Shown here: positions 28,100 through 35,884 of the stretch, piece after piece
How the letters are laid out: every line of letters starts with the position of its first letter
Numbering within the stretch: position 1 is the stretch's first letter
Assembly (NCBI RefSeq): GCF_003967515.1
Contig: NZ_BIFQ01000001.1
Location: 868,001-932,000 of the forward strand
Origin: Dictyobacter aurantiacus
Lineage (GTDB): Bacteria > Chloroflexota > Ktedonobacteria > Ktedonobacterales > Ktedonobacteraceae
Reading direction: 5' to 3'
Length of the DNA stretch: 64,000 bases
Made by a program: the position numbers and the translations under genes
The notes under the pieces: model-generated
Database searches by the model: none
The model's input: only the letters and a program-made list of their open reading frames with translations
What the model was told of the DNA's origin: nothing

Positions 28100-28497
28100 C
28101 TCTATTTCCTTTCATAAGTAGAAAGATCCCTATTCTTAAGACAGTGCTAACTAACGTACAGCCCTAAAGTTATAATTCGGTTAGAGCCCCGTTTAACCGC
28201 GCTATCTCCTTATATCACGGTATATTTACATCCAGTGTAGACATTATTAGTCACATCAGGTCGGATACCTGTACCTATACCACCAATCCACCCACTATCT
28301 CCTTCGGATTCACAGAAAAAGCGCCCTGGTATCCTATCAGGGCGCGCAACATATTTTTTACCAAATCTTGCCGCTTACCTGTCTAATAGATGCTCAGTAC
28401 GTGCCGTGGTCTTCCTGAAAAGAAATAGTATACTTTTCTTCTGTATCGCTGCAATCTAAGTGGGATGGATGGATACCATTAAGAGTAGGAGAAACGT
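28100..28497. other. Gene-free stretch upstream of fdhA
   Basis: About 400 bases, AT-rich near 28130-28260, where the fdh promoter should lie on the minus strand. The only clear element is the terminator at 28321-28345. I see no convincing operator. Confidence 0.5.
28321..28345. terminator. Compact bidirectional terminator
   Basis: GCGCCCTG / CAGGGCGC stem with a 9-nt loop. On the minus strand it runs into TTTTTC and on the plus strand into ATATTTTTT after eight bases. It insulates the fdh operon from whatever lies to its right. Confidence 0.7.
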
Positions 28498-28599
28498 ATG
28501 TCACGAAAAAGGCATTATCAATTATCTACACACGTTTCTCAAAAAAAGACGACAAGGGGAAACACCGGGTCTATTTCGCAGAGAGAAGAACACAAATAA
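28498..28599 (+). CDS. Possible 33-residue basic microprotein
   Basis: MSRKRHYQLSTHV followed by a Lys/Thr/Gly/Ser-rich tail, ending at TAA 28597. An AGGAG lies 6 bases before the ATG, better than at most starts in the window. There is no homology that I recognise, and chance cannot be excluded. It precedes the remnant at 28722 by about 120 bases. Confidence 0.3.
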   Translation: MSRKRHYQLSTHVSQKKTTRGNTGSISQREEHK

Positions 28600-28721
28600 C
28601 CAGAATGCCTCAACAATATGGAGAACAGGCCCATATACGAATCTGCGTTCCCGCACGTGCAAAGAGAAGGAGTGCGATCATCGAAACCCGTTGCAAAATC
28701 CTACATTCAGGAGCACGATTT

Positions 28722-29077
28722 ATGTCTAAAGAAAATCGAGGTTTGACAAGCCAGATCGGCCCTGTCGAGATCGATTAGCCGCATACTATTGGCTATTATG
28801 GGGGAATTGGTCTGGCCATAGCCTTTGAACTCATCGAGCCGCCGCTTGCCCTTTTTATTGCCACGGTGCCTTTTTTAAAATGCTCAACGTGCCTCAGGCA
28901 TCGCGCCCAATGCGTTTTATCGCACAAATCCTTGATGGCGCGGCAAAGCCCGTCGGCGGGAGCGCTGAAGCTACCTTACGCTTATCGACTGCTCCCTCGC
29001 AACACCTTTCGCTCTTACAAGAGGCGCGTCAGCTGGCAAGGCATATAGGAATGGAAAAAGGGGAGGAGGATGGCTGA
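28722..29077 (+). pseudogene. Small membrane-associated protein broken by TAG and a frameshift
   Basis: The start at 28722 has AGGAG 8 bases upstream. The frame reads MSKENRGLTSQIGPVEID, then TAG at 28776-28778, then PHTIGYYGGIGLAIAFELIEPPLALFIATVPFLK, a hydrophobic segment. A one-base indel in the T6/A4 run near 28870 is needed to continue as MLNVPQASRPMRFIAQILDGAAKPVGGS and on to the stop at 29077. The whole would be about 118 residues and coherent. Position and style suggest a former conserved small protein, function unknown. The TAG sits where a Trp codon (TGG) is likely. Confidence 0.5.
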
Positions 29078-29408
29078 TATCAGGCTTACAACTGTCATTG
29101 ACCAGGTTTCCCCACAAAAAAGTCGTTGCTCTTAAGACCCGATGGCCAACCACTTCACGAGAAGTGCGCGTGAGGGGGGCCTTGAGAGAGAAGACTCTTG
29201 AAGCACTATAATCGATCCCCTCCCCAATTTCAAGGCAGGCAGTATGTCTCAAGATGCCAAATTGGAGGAAATTTTTGTTCTTCTGAGGCTACAGGCCACA
29301 CGATCTCAAACCTATCCAGATCACCAATACCTTGAATCACCACAAATGGCATGATCCTAACGACACACATAGACTTACCGGTTAAACCAGTTGGTGACGA
29401 TACTGCTA

Positions 29409-30353
29409 CTATTGAACGTGTATCCAACCATTGTTATCAACGGGTATGCCTAGCTGTTTACCCCAGATGACATGGGCAAGAAGTTCTGCCGATTCTACCA
29501 GGCGTGGTCCAGATCGGTTGAGATAGGCGTTGCCATCAAGCGCGAAAACGCGCCTGTCGCGTACTGCTTTTAACTCTGCCCAGGCAGAATGTTTTTGCAA
29601 AAGTGCAACATCCTCCATTGTGCGCTCAAGCCCATAGCCACAAGGAGCAAGGACGATTGCATCTGGGTCAGCAGCTTGAAGTTCCTGCCAGGTCAGCCAG
29701 GGTGAGTGCTGTCCAACCTCACCGAAAAGGTTCTTGCCTCCTGCATAGGCCACCAATTCAGGAGTCCAGTTGCCTGCACCCATTAAAGGGTCAAGCCACT
29801 CCAATACGGCAACCCCTGGTTTGGAACCGAATGAGGTAGTTTGGCTGGCCAGATTTGTGAGCCGTTGTTGGAGCTTTTCCACAAGAACTTGAGCCTGATC
29901 ACGCCTGCCTAATACCAGACCTACGCGTAAGATATCTTCCCAGACATCCTGAAGGCGATAGGGAGAAAGTGAGACAATAACAGGCTTATAACCTATAAGC
30001 TGTGCAACTGCCTTCTGGACATCTCGTTCGCTCACCGCACAAACCTCGCATTGGGTTTGCGTGAAGATTACGTCCGGACGCAACTCGTGCAATGTTGCCA
30101 CGTCAATGGCGTAGATGCTCAATGCTTTCAGCGCAGGATCCTCTGGTTCGTGCTGTTTCCGGGCAAGTTGTTTCACCTGTGCATCAATCTCAGCGCTGCT
30201 GACGGTGGTGTCTATCTGGACAGTGCTCACGATGGGCAGGACACGGATCTGTGGAGGATAGTCGCATTCATGAGAGCGTCCAACCATCTGATCAAGACAG
30301 CCAAGCATGGCAACTATCTCTGTGGCACTAGCTAAGAGGGAAAGAATACGCAT
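29409..30353 (-). CDS. btuF: Cobalamin-binding (BtuF-like) substrate-binding protein
   Basis: About 314 residues of the periplasmic-binding-protein fold type III. Motifs: RILSLLASATEIVAMLGCLDQMVGRSHECDYP at the start, PDVIFTQTQCEVCAVSE in the middle, then VAVLEWLDPLMGAGNWTPELVAYAGG and VFALDGNAYLNRSGPRLVES near the end. These match the BtuF/cobalamin-binding family. No signal peptide or lipobox is visible, so this form is probably cytoplasmic or a salvage-type binding protein rather than the ABC transporter partner. AAGGAGG precedes the ATG at 30353. It is divergent from the B12-riboswitch-controlled ribonucleotide reductase, which strengthens a cobalamin link. Confidence 0.8.
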   Translation of the reverse strand: MRILSLLASATEIVAMLGCLDQMVGRSHECDYPPQIRVLPIVSTVQIDTTVSSAEIDAQVKQLARKQHEPEDPALKALSIYAIDVATLHELRPDVIFTQTQCEVCAVSERDVQKAVAQLIGYKPVIVSLSPYRLQDVWEDILRVGLVLGRRDQAQVLVEKLQQRLTNLASQTTSFGSKPGVAVLEWLDPLMGAGNWTPELVAYAGGKNLFGEVGQHSPWLTWQELQAADPDAIVLAPCGYGLERTMEDVALLQKHSAWAELKAVRDRRVFALDGNAYLNRSGPRLVESAELLAHVIWGKQLGIPVDNNGWIHVQ

Positions 30354-30484
30354 ACCGCCTCCTTCTGATCTCATCTGAGACTTTGCTGATATGATTATTG
30401 TAGCATTTTAAAACAAACTCTAGTTCAAAAAAGATGGATCTACTTCGGGCGAACAAAAAGCCTTAGGTGAGCTTGCTCTTCTAC

Positions 30485-30514
30485 TTGACAGACTACTACA
30501 TCTTGTATTAATAT
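30485..30514 (+). promoter_or_regulatory. Sigma70-type promoter of the riboswitch/nrd unit
   Basis: TTGACA at 30485-30490 and TAATAT at 30509-30514, spaced 18 bases. Transcription would begin about 30521, some 40 bases before the riboswitch core. Confidence 0.65.
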
Positions 30515-30559
30515 AGACCACACGCGCTACATATTGTGTAAAAAAACACAACAAGAGAG

Positions 30560-30712
30560 CGCCAGAGGATACCAGGCTTCAGAACCTGGACGACCGCAAG
30601 GTTTGGATAGGGAAATGTGGTGCGAATCCACGCTATGCCGTAACTGTGATATCTTCTGGGCGAGATGCAAAGCTCATGCGCCAGAAGAGTAAGCCAGACT
30701 GCCTATTATCTT
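30560..30712 (+). promoter_or_regulatory. Adenosylcobalamin (B12) riboswitch
   Basis: The conserved parts of the cobalamin aptamer appear in order: AGGGAA near 30609, GGTGCGAATCCACG at 30619-30632, GCCGTAACTGT at about 30637-30648, and the B12-box AAGCCAGACTGCC at 30691-30703. Flanking inverted segments would form the P1 stem and P3-P6 arms. A terminator hairpin with a T9-10 run follows (30720-30795) before the nrdA start, so adenosylcobalamin binding should end transcription early. Confidence 0.88.
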
Positions 30713-30719
30713 TCTTATT

Positions 30720-30795
30720 CTTCGAGCAAGGAGCATGGCGCTGATATGTCCAGAATCAGAGATTACTCCCCCTCTCGAAGCTGGTCTTTTTTTTT
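30720..30795 (+). terminator. Riboswitch expression-platform terminator
   Basis: CTTCGAG at 30719-30725 pairs with CTCGAAG at 30774-30780, extended inside by GGAG/CTCC, and a run of ten T follows the stem (about 30786-30795). It lies between the B12 aptamer and nrdA. Confidence 0.7.
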
Positions 30796-30867
30796 GCCCA
30801 AACGGGCTTACCCGCTAATGGCCAGGGTGTGTTTGCTGCTGCCCAAAAATGGATGAAGGAATGTATG

Positions 30868-33252
30868 ATGCAACTTACTGTAGTAAAGCGCGACGGTTCG
30901 CGAGAGCCATACGATGTGAACAACATATACAAAGTGTTGGAAAAAGCCAGTCGTGGCCTTGACGATCAGATTACGAAAGTGGTGCAGATCGCCACCGAGG
31001 TGCAGCTGACGCTGTTCGATGGCATCACGACGCAGCAACTGGATGAACTGGTTATCCAGATGGCCTTGCAGAACGTCAAAGATGATCCCGACTTCGGCAC
31101 GATCGCCGCACGCCTGCTGCTTAAGACTATTTACAAGAGTGTTCTGGGTGAGTATGAGACAGACGAGGATTTGAAGCGGCTCCATGCGGATCACTTCGCG
31201 GTCTATCTGCAGAAAGGCATCGAAGCAGGCCTGCTCGACGAACGTATGAACGACAGGCTGTTTCATGTTCAACGCCTTGCCGAGGCACTCGATCCCTCGC
31301 GTGACAAACGCATGAACTATCTCGGAGTCATCACCAGTAAGAATCGCTACGCGCTACGTAGCGGTGATGGTGAAGCGATGGAAACACCGCAGATGAGTAT
31401 GATGCGTATCGCCATGGGCTTGAGCTACAACGAACCTGATCCCACCGAGGCCGCGCTTGACTTCTACGACCACATGAGCAGACTGGAATACTCACCGGGC
31501 GGTTCCACCCGCATTAACGCCGGTACCTCGTTCCCACAGCTATCCAACTGTTTCCTGATGGAGATACAGGACGATATGGAGTCTATCGCCAAAGGTATTC
31601 GCGATGTGATGTGGATGAGCAAAGGCACAGGCGGCATCGGCATTGGCATGACGAAATTGCGCGCCGAGGGCTCGCCGGTCAAAAGCACCAACACCGTCTC
31701 GACTGGCCCAATTCCGTTTATGAATGTCGTTGATGCCGCCTTGCGCGCTGTGAGCCGCAAAGGCAAAAAGGCCGGAGCCGCCGCCCTCTATATGGAGAAC
31801 TGGCACATTAATTTTCCGCAGTTCCTCGACCTCAAACAAAACTCTGGTGATCCCTACCTGCGCACCCGCACCGCGAACACAGCTGTCTTCATAAGTGATG
31901 AGTTTATGAAGCGCGTTGAACATGATCAGGACTGGTACCTGTTCGATCCGGCTGAAACGCCTGACCTGTGCGAGCTCTACGGCTCTGCATTCAGTCAACG
32001 CTACGCGGAATACTGCGAGATGGCGGATGCTGGTACGCTGCGTGAGTTCGCGAAGATAAAAGCGAGGGAACAATTCCGCCAGATTCTAATTGTCCTCCAG
32101 GCGACCTCTCATCCCTGGCTGACCTGGAAAGACACGATTAATGTACGCGCACTCAACAATAATACCGGGACGATCCATCTCAGCAATCTGTGTACAGAAA
32201 TTACGTTGCCACAGGACGCCGAGAATATCGCCGTCTGCAACCTGGTCAGCATCAATCTGTCAGCACATTTGCGCGCGGACAAAAGCTGGGATTGGGACCG
32301 CCTGACCTCCAGTATCCGCTCGGCGATCCGCCAACTCGATAATCTGGTGGATATTACAAAGACACCTATCCCAGAAGCGATGCACGCCAACCAGCAGAAT
32401 CGCGCGTTAGGGATGGGGATCATGGGCTTTACCGATGTAATTGAAAAACTTGGCTACAGTTACGAAAGCGAACAGGCCTATGAACTCATTGACCAGCTTA
32501 CCGAGTTTATCAGCTTTTACGCCATTGATGAAAGCGCTACCCTGGCTGAGGAACGCGGCAGTTATCCAAACTTTCAGGGCTCCGGCTGGAGCAAGGGCCT
32601 CCTGCCCATCGATACCCTCGCGACTGCCGAGGCTTCTCGCCAGCTACCGATAGATATTGCCCGCACGCAGAAACTCGACTGGGAGCAACTACGGGCCAAA
32701 GTCAAGCGGGGCATGCGTAACGCAACCCTCATGGCTATTGCGCCAACCGCCAACATCGCGCATGTGGTTGGCACGACTCCCGGCCTCGATCCGCAGTTCA
32801 GCCAGATCTTTAGCCGCACCACGCTCAATGGCAAGTTCCTGGAGGTCAATGCAAACCTCGTGCATGACCTGAAAGCGCTCGACCTGTGGAATGAGGTAAA
32901 GGATGATATCTTGCGCCTGCAAGGCGATCTAACAGACATTGAAGCTATTCCACAACACATCAAGGAGATCTACAAAACAAGCTTCCAGCTCAGCCCATAC
33001 GCATTCATTGAAGTCGCGGCCAGGGCACAAAAATGGGTAGACCAGGCCATCAGCCGCAATATGTATCTGGAAACACGCGACATTGATGACATGGTAAACA
33101 TCTATAGCAGCGCCTGGAAGAAGGGGCTGAAAACGACGTACTACCTGCATGTGAAACCACGGCACACCGCCGAACAGAGCACGGTCAAAGTAAATAAAGC
33201 GGCAAGCCTTGGGCCAAAGAAAACCGGCTTTGGCTTTGCCAGTATGAGCTAA
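30868..33252 (+). CDS. nrdA: Class I ribonucleoside-diphosphate reductase alpha subunit, lacking the C-terminal redox tail
   Basis: About 794 residues. An ATP-cone occupies residues 1-90. Active-site residues are in place: C228 in LSNCFL, C442 within NLCTE (radical Cys with Asn and Glu), and C457 in AVCNLVSINL; MGIMGFTDVIEKLG and IAPTANIAHVVGTTPGLDPQFS also match. It reduces ribonucleotides to deoxyribonucleotides with its beta partner. The protein stops after GFGFASMS with double TAA; the usual Cys-x-x-Cys tail is instead in the next small gene. ATG at 30868 has AAGGA at 7 bases; an ATG at 30865 is the alternative. Expression is under the B12 riboswitch. Confidence 0.93.
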   Translation: MQLTVVKRDGSREPYDVNNIYKVLEKASRGLDDQITKVVQIATEVQLTLFDGITTQQLDELVIQMALQNVKDDPDFGTIAARLLLKTIYKSVLGEYETDEDLKRLHADHFAVYLQKGIEAGLLDERMNDRLFHVQRLAEALDPSRDKRMNYLGVITSKNRYALRSGDGEAMETPQMSMMRIAMGLSYNEPDPTEAALDFYDHMSRLEYSPGGSTRINAGTSFPQLSNCFLMEIQDDMESIAKGIRDVMWMSKGTGGIGIGMTKLRAEGSPVKSTNTVSTGPIPFMNVVDAALRAVSRKGKKAGAAALYMENWHINFPQFLDLKQNSGDPYLRTRTANTAVFISDEFMKRVEHDQDWYLFDPAETPDLCELYGSAFSQRYAEYCEMADAGTLREFAKIKAREQFRQILIVLQATSHPWLTWKDTINVRALNNNTGTIHLSNLCTEITLPQDAENIAVCNLVSINLSAHLRADKSWDWDRLTSSIRSAIRQLDNLVDITKTPIPEAMHANQQNRALGMGIMGFTDVIEKLGYSYESEQAYELIDQLTEFISFYAIDESATLAEERGSYPNFQGSGWSKGLLPIDTLATAEASRQLPIDIARTQKLDWEQLRAKVKRGMRNATLMAIAPTANIAHVVGTTPGLDPQFSQIFSRTTLNGKFLEVNANLVHDLKALDLWNEVKDDILRLQGDLTDIEAIPQHIKEIYKTSFQLSPYAFIEVAARAQKWVDQAISRNMYLETRDIDDMVNIYSSAWKKGLKTTYYLHVKPRHTAEQSTVKVNKAASLGPKKTGFGFASMS

Positions 33253-33271
33253 TAAAAGGAGAAAAAAGACG

Positions 33272-33469
33272 ATGGAAATGAACCAGCACGCACAACAAGA
33301 GACCCAGGATGACATCACCGCTCGCCTCGCCTTGATCAGTAAGGCCGTCGAAGCAAAGCTGCTCAGCCAGCAGCAGGTTGCCCCGGCGCAGAAAACCTCC
33401 GGGCAAGAGCCCGTATCCGCCTGCCCCATTGATCCCATGGAGCGTTTACAATGCGAAAGCTGCCAGTAA
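33272..33469 (+). CDS. Stand-alone redox tail of ribonucleotide reductase alpha (CxxC microprotein)
   Basis: 65 residues between nrdA and nrdB, with its own AGGAG 10 bases before the ATG and 20 bases after nrdA. The N-terminal 30 residues look helical; a Pro/Gln linker follows, then ACPIDPMERLQCESCQ. The end, C61-E-S-C64 with C51 ahead, is the kind of swinging disulfide arm found at the extreme C-terminus of fused NrdA proteins, where it re-reduces the active-site Cys pair and is in turn reduced by thioredoxin. Here it is a separate polypeptide, so it must act in trans or bind NrdA. The functional reading is inference from motif and position. Confidence 0.75.
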   Translation: MEMNQHAQQETQDDITARLALISKAVEAKLLSQQQVAPAQKTSGQEPVSACPIDPMERLQCESCQ

Positions 33470-33505
33470 CCCTGGCCAACAAACGATGAGAAGGAACAGT
33501 ATATC

Positions 33506-34480
33506 ATGAGCATCTTAGGCACCGGCATCCAGGACGGGCTCTTGTTAAAACCAATCCAGTACCAGTGGGCCTATGACCTGTATCAGCAAGCCGTCGCGAA
33601 TACATGGTTCCCCAATGAGATCCAACTGGGGCAGGACATGTCTGACTGGAAAAAGATGAGCGAGGAAGAACGCCACGCGCTGACGTTCCTGATGAGCTAT
33701 TTCAACCCGAACGAACTGCTCGTCAATAAAGCGCTGGCGCTCGGCGTCTATCCCTACATTCATGCACCGGAGTGTCATCTCTACCTGGCCAAGCAGATGT
33801 GGGAAGAGGCCAACCACTGCATGAGCTTCGAGTATGTGCTCGAAACCTTCCCCATCGACCGTAACCAGGCATACGCCTCCCACGTTGAGGTGCCAAGCAT
33901 GGCGCGCAAAGAGGCGTTTGGTACCAAATACATCAAGCGCATGACAGAGCAGAAGCTGGATATCACGACAACTGAGGGCAAGAGAGACTTTGTCCGCAAC
34001 CTTGTCGCCTATAACATTATCCTGGAGGGTATCTGGTTTTACAGCGGCTTTATGGTTGCTCTCAGCTTCCGACAACGTAATCTGCTGCGCAACTTTGCCA
34101 GCCTCATGGACTGGGTGGTGCGTGATGAAAGTCTGCACCTGAAGTTTGGCATCAACTTGATCCTCACGGTCCTTGAGGAAAACGCAGATCTCCAAACACC
34201 AGAGTTCGCCAGAGAAATCAAGCAGATGATCCTGGATGGGGTGGAAATGGAAGAGCAATATAACAAAGACCTGTTACCCCATGGCCTCTTAGGCTTAAAC
34301 GCGGATTATGTCAACCAGTATGTGAAGTACCTGACCGACCGTCGTCTGGAGGAACTGGGGTTTGGCCCGCACTATCACGTGAATAATCCGGCCAAGTGGA
34401 TGGCGGCGGCAAACGATGTGTTGCAACTCGTCAATTTCTTTGAAGCCACAAACACCAGCTATGAAGTCAACGCTGGTTGA
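33506..34480 (+). CDS. nrdB: Ribonucleotide reductase beta subunit, class Ic-like (no radical Tyr)
   Basis: 324 residues with the R2 ferritin-like fold. Spacing to the E. coli protein gives metal ligands E70, E101, H104, E174, E208 and H211 (31, 3, 34 and 3-residue intervals conserved). The first ligand is Glu where most class Ia proteins have Asp, and F108 stands where the radical Tyr122 should be (EANHCMSF). Both changes are those of the Chlamydia-type class Ic protein, whose oxidant is a Mn(IV)/Fe(III) centre. It delivers the radical to NrdA and needs O2. AAGGA precedes the ATG. It ends the B12-controlled unit nrdA - tail gene - nrdB. Confidence 0.93.
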   Translation: MSILGTGIQDGLLLKPIQYQWAYDLYQQAVANTWFPNEIQLGQDMSDWKKMSEEERHALTFLMSYFNPNELLVNKALALGVYPYIHAPECHLYLAKQMWEEANHCMSFEYVLETFPIDRNQAYASHVEVPSMARKEAFGTKYIKRMTEQKLDITTTEGKRDFVRNLVAYNIILEGIWFYSGFMVALSFRQRNLLRNFASLMDWVVRDESLHLKFGINLILTVLEENADLQTPEFAREIKQMILDGVEMEEQYNKDLLPHGLLGLNADYVNQYVKYLTDRRLEELGFGPHYHVNNPAKWMAAANDVLQLVNFFEATNTSYEVNAG

Positions 34481-34875
34481 CTTTTTCCAGAAAAAAATAA
34501 TAAGCCTGACTTTTGAAATGGCCCGGTGCTGCTTTCTCCAGAGCCACAGGGATACTGATGTCGTATCTGCCATCGTGTATTCGGGTCATGATATGACGCG
34601 AATGGGCAAGGAAAGGCTGCCGTTGACTATCGGCAATGATTGGTTATGTGGCCCGGAGGTCGCCTGGCTTCACATTATTGTCGCATACCTGAGATTGGCG
34701 TCCAACCTATTCTTCGTGTAGACTGGACGCCTTCTGCGAGCACCTGTTCAACAAGTTATCTTTATGGCCACACCTCCAGTTTCCAGGCCATGTTCCAGAA
34801 GAGCCATTCGTAGCGTGTACTCGTCAAGAAGATCTCATGCAGGCGTGCTTCCTAGTGATTATTGAGGAATAGAGC
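34481..34875. other. Gene-free stretch after nrdB
   Basis: No supported gene. One small inverted repeat, GGCGTCCA at 34697-34704 with TGGACGCC at 34724-34731, could be a weak terminator. Short frames here look like chance. Confidence 0.4.
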
Positions 34876-35434
34876 CTGGCGCGGGTAGAAACCGCCTGGC
34901 ATAATCAAGTGAATAAGACCAACCAGGAGATCCTGGCGACGCGCACAGGCTTGACTTTAGAGGCGAGCGAGACTCCAGAGGCGCTACTGTATCGGCGTCT
35001 GCGCCTGTTACGCGCGGGGATGACCTTGTATGAGGCGATAGAGGCCTCGGATTTTGAGCACTTGCCTGCCCTCCATCAGGAGATGCAGGAGCTTGACCAG
35101 GACGAGGAAATCATCTGGCACATGCTTCCACTCTTCTGTAACGTCGTCTACTATACGGCCCGGCAGGAGAGGGCCACGCTTTTGCCGCAACTGCTAGACG
35201 CCAGACAACGAGTACGCCGGTCGGGGAGCCACTTTGCGGCTACCAGAGTCATACAGTGGTTGGCGCTCGCTGCAGAAGAGGCAGGACAGTTGCACCTGGC
35301 CTATCAAGAGAGCCTGGATCCTGGTGATCGCACTCCCCACCGTCAAAAAGCACGTCAGCAACCTGCTCGGCAAACTGGGAGCCACCAGCCGAACCCAGGC
35401 AGTTGCCCTGGCACGGACTCGTTCTCTGCTCTAA
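34876..35434 (+). pseudogene. LuxR-family (MalT/TPR-type) regulator, deleted and frameshifted
   Basis: The first part (VETAWHNQVNKTNQEILATRTGLTLEASETPEALLYRRLRLLRAGMTLYEAI ... YQESL, described here by its ends) looks like part of the sensor/TPR region. It is joined abruptly at about 35320 to the last third of a LuxR helix-turn-helix in another frame (TVKKHVSNLLGKLGATSRTQAVALART). The ATPase domain and the start of the HTH are missing, and a TAG lies just upstream of 34876. It is a remnant of a much larger regulator. Confidence 0.65.
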
Positions 35435-35884
35435 CGAGATTCCTCCCAGCAGGTGGTCTTTCTCCTCAAGTGGCTACTCCCTTTGGTATCCTTTTGGAGA
35501 CTGTAGAATGGCTCACATTCTGCTATTCTTTATGAAGACGCGCGGAGACGATCCTGATGATCTTACTGGTTCGTTTTTCCGATAACTGAAGGATTGACAC
35601 TCTCAGGATTTATTCGAAGAGTGTCAATCCTTCAGTTACCCAAACGCTCCCTCTCCAATACTCCACCATTCTTCAGCTGCTCCACCCTTAAGCAGCATAG
35701 ACTACATAGTGTGCAACACGAGGACATTATCCTTCTATCAAGTGAGGACGGTGATAATATCCAGATAGAGCGAGCAATCTCTCTCTACCTATGTCCCGCT
35801 ACACGCACACCCATACCTGTAACACACGTCATTGACGTGCTATACTTGAGCTGAGGATTGTCACTGTCCTCTGGAGAGATCGTT
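35435..35884. other. Gene-free stretch upstream of the two-component operon
   Basis: About 450 bases without a supported gene. It holds the 21-bp inverted repeat listed separately. The promoter of the kinase operon should lie near 35820-35865 (TTGACGTGCTATACTTGAG-like bases), but no element is clear-cut. Confidence 0.4.
35582..35637. terminator. Long hairpin (21-bp perfect stem, 14-nt loop)
   Basis: Bases 35582-35602 pair exactly with 35617-35637. No T-run follows on either strand, so its role as terminator is unsure; it belongs to the set of unusually long perfect stems in this window. Confidence 0.45.

Noticed and set aside
30619..30632. GGTGCGAATCCACG looked like a tRNA T-arm
   Set aside because: No acceptor or anticodon stem fits; the bases belong to the cobalamin riboswitch core.
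30829..30867. Longer N-terminus of NrdA from GTG 30829
   Set aside because: The added residues have no counterpart in the ATP-cone family, and the ATG at 30868 has a well-spaced AAGGA.
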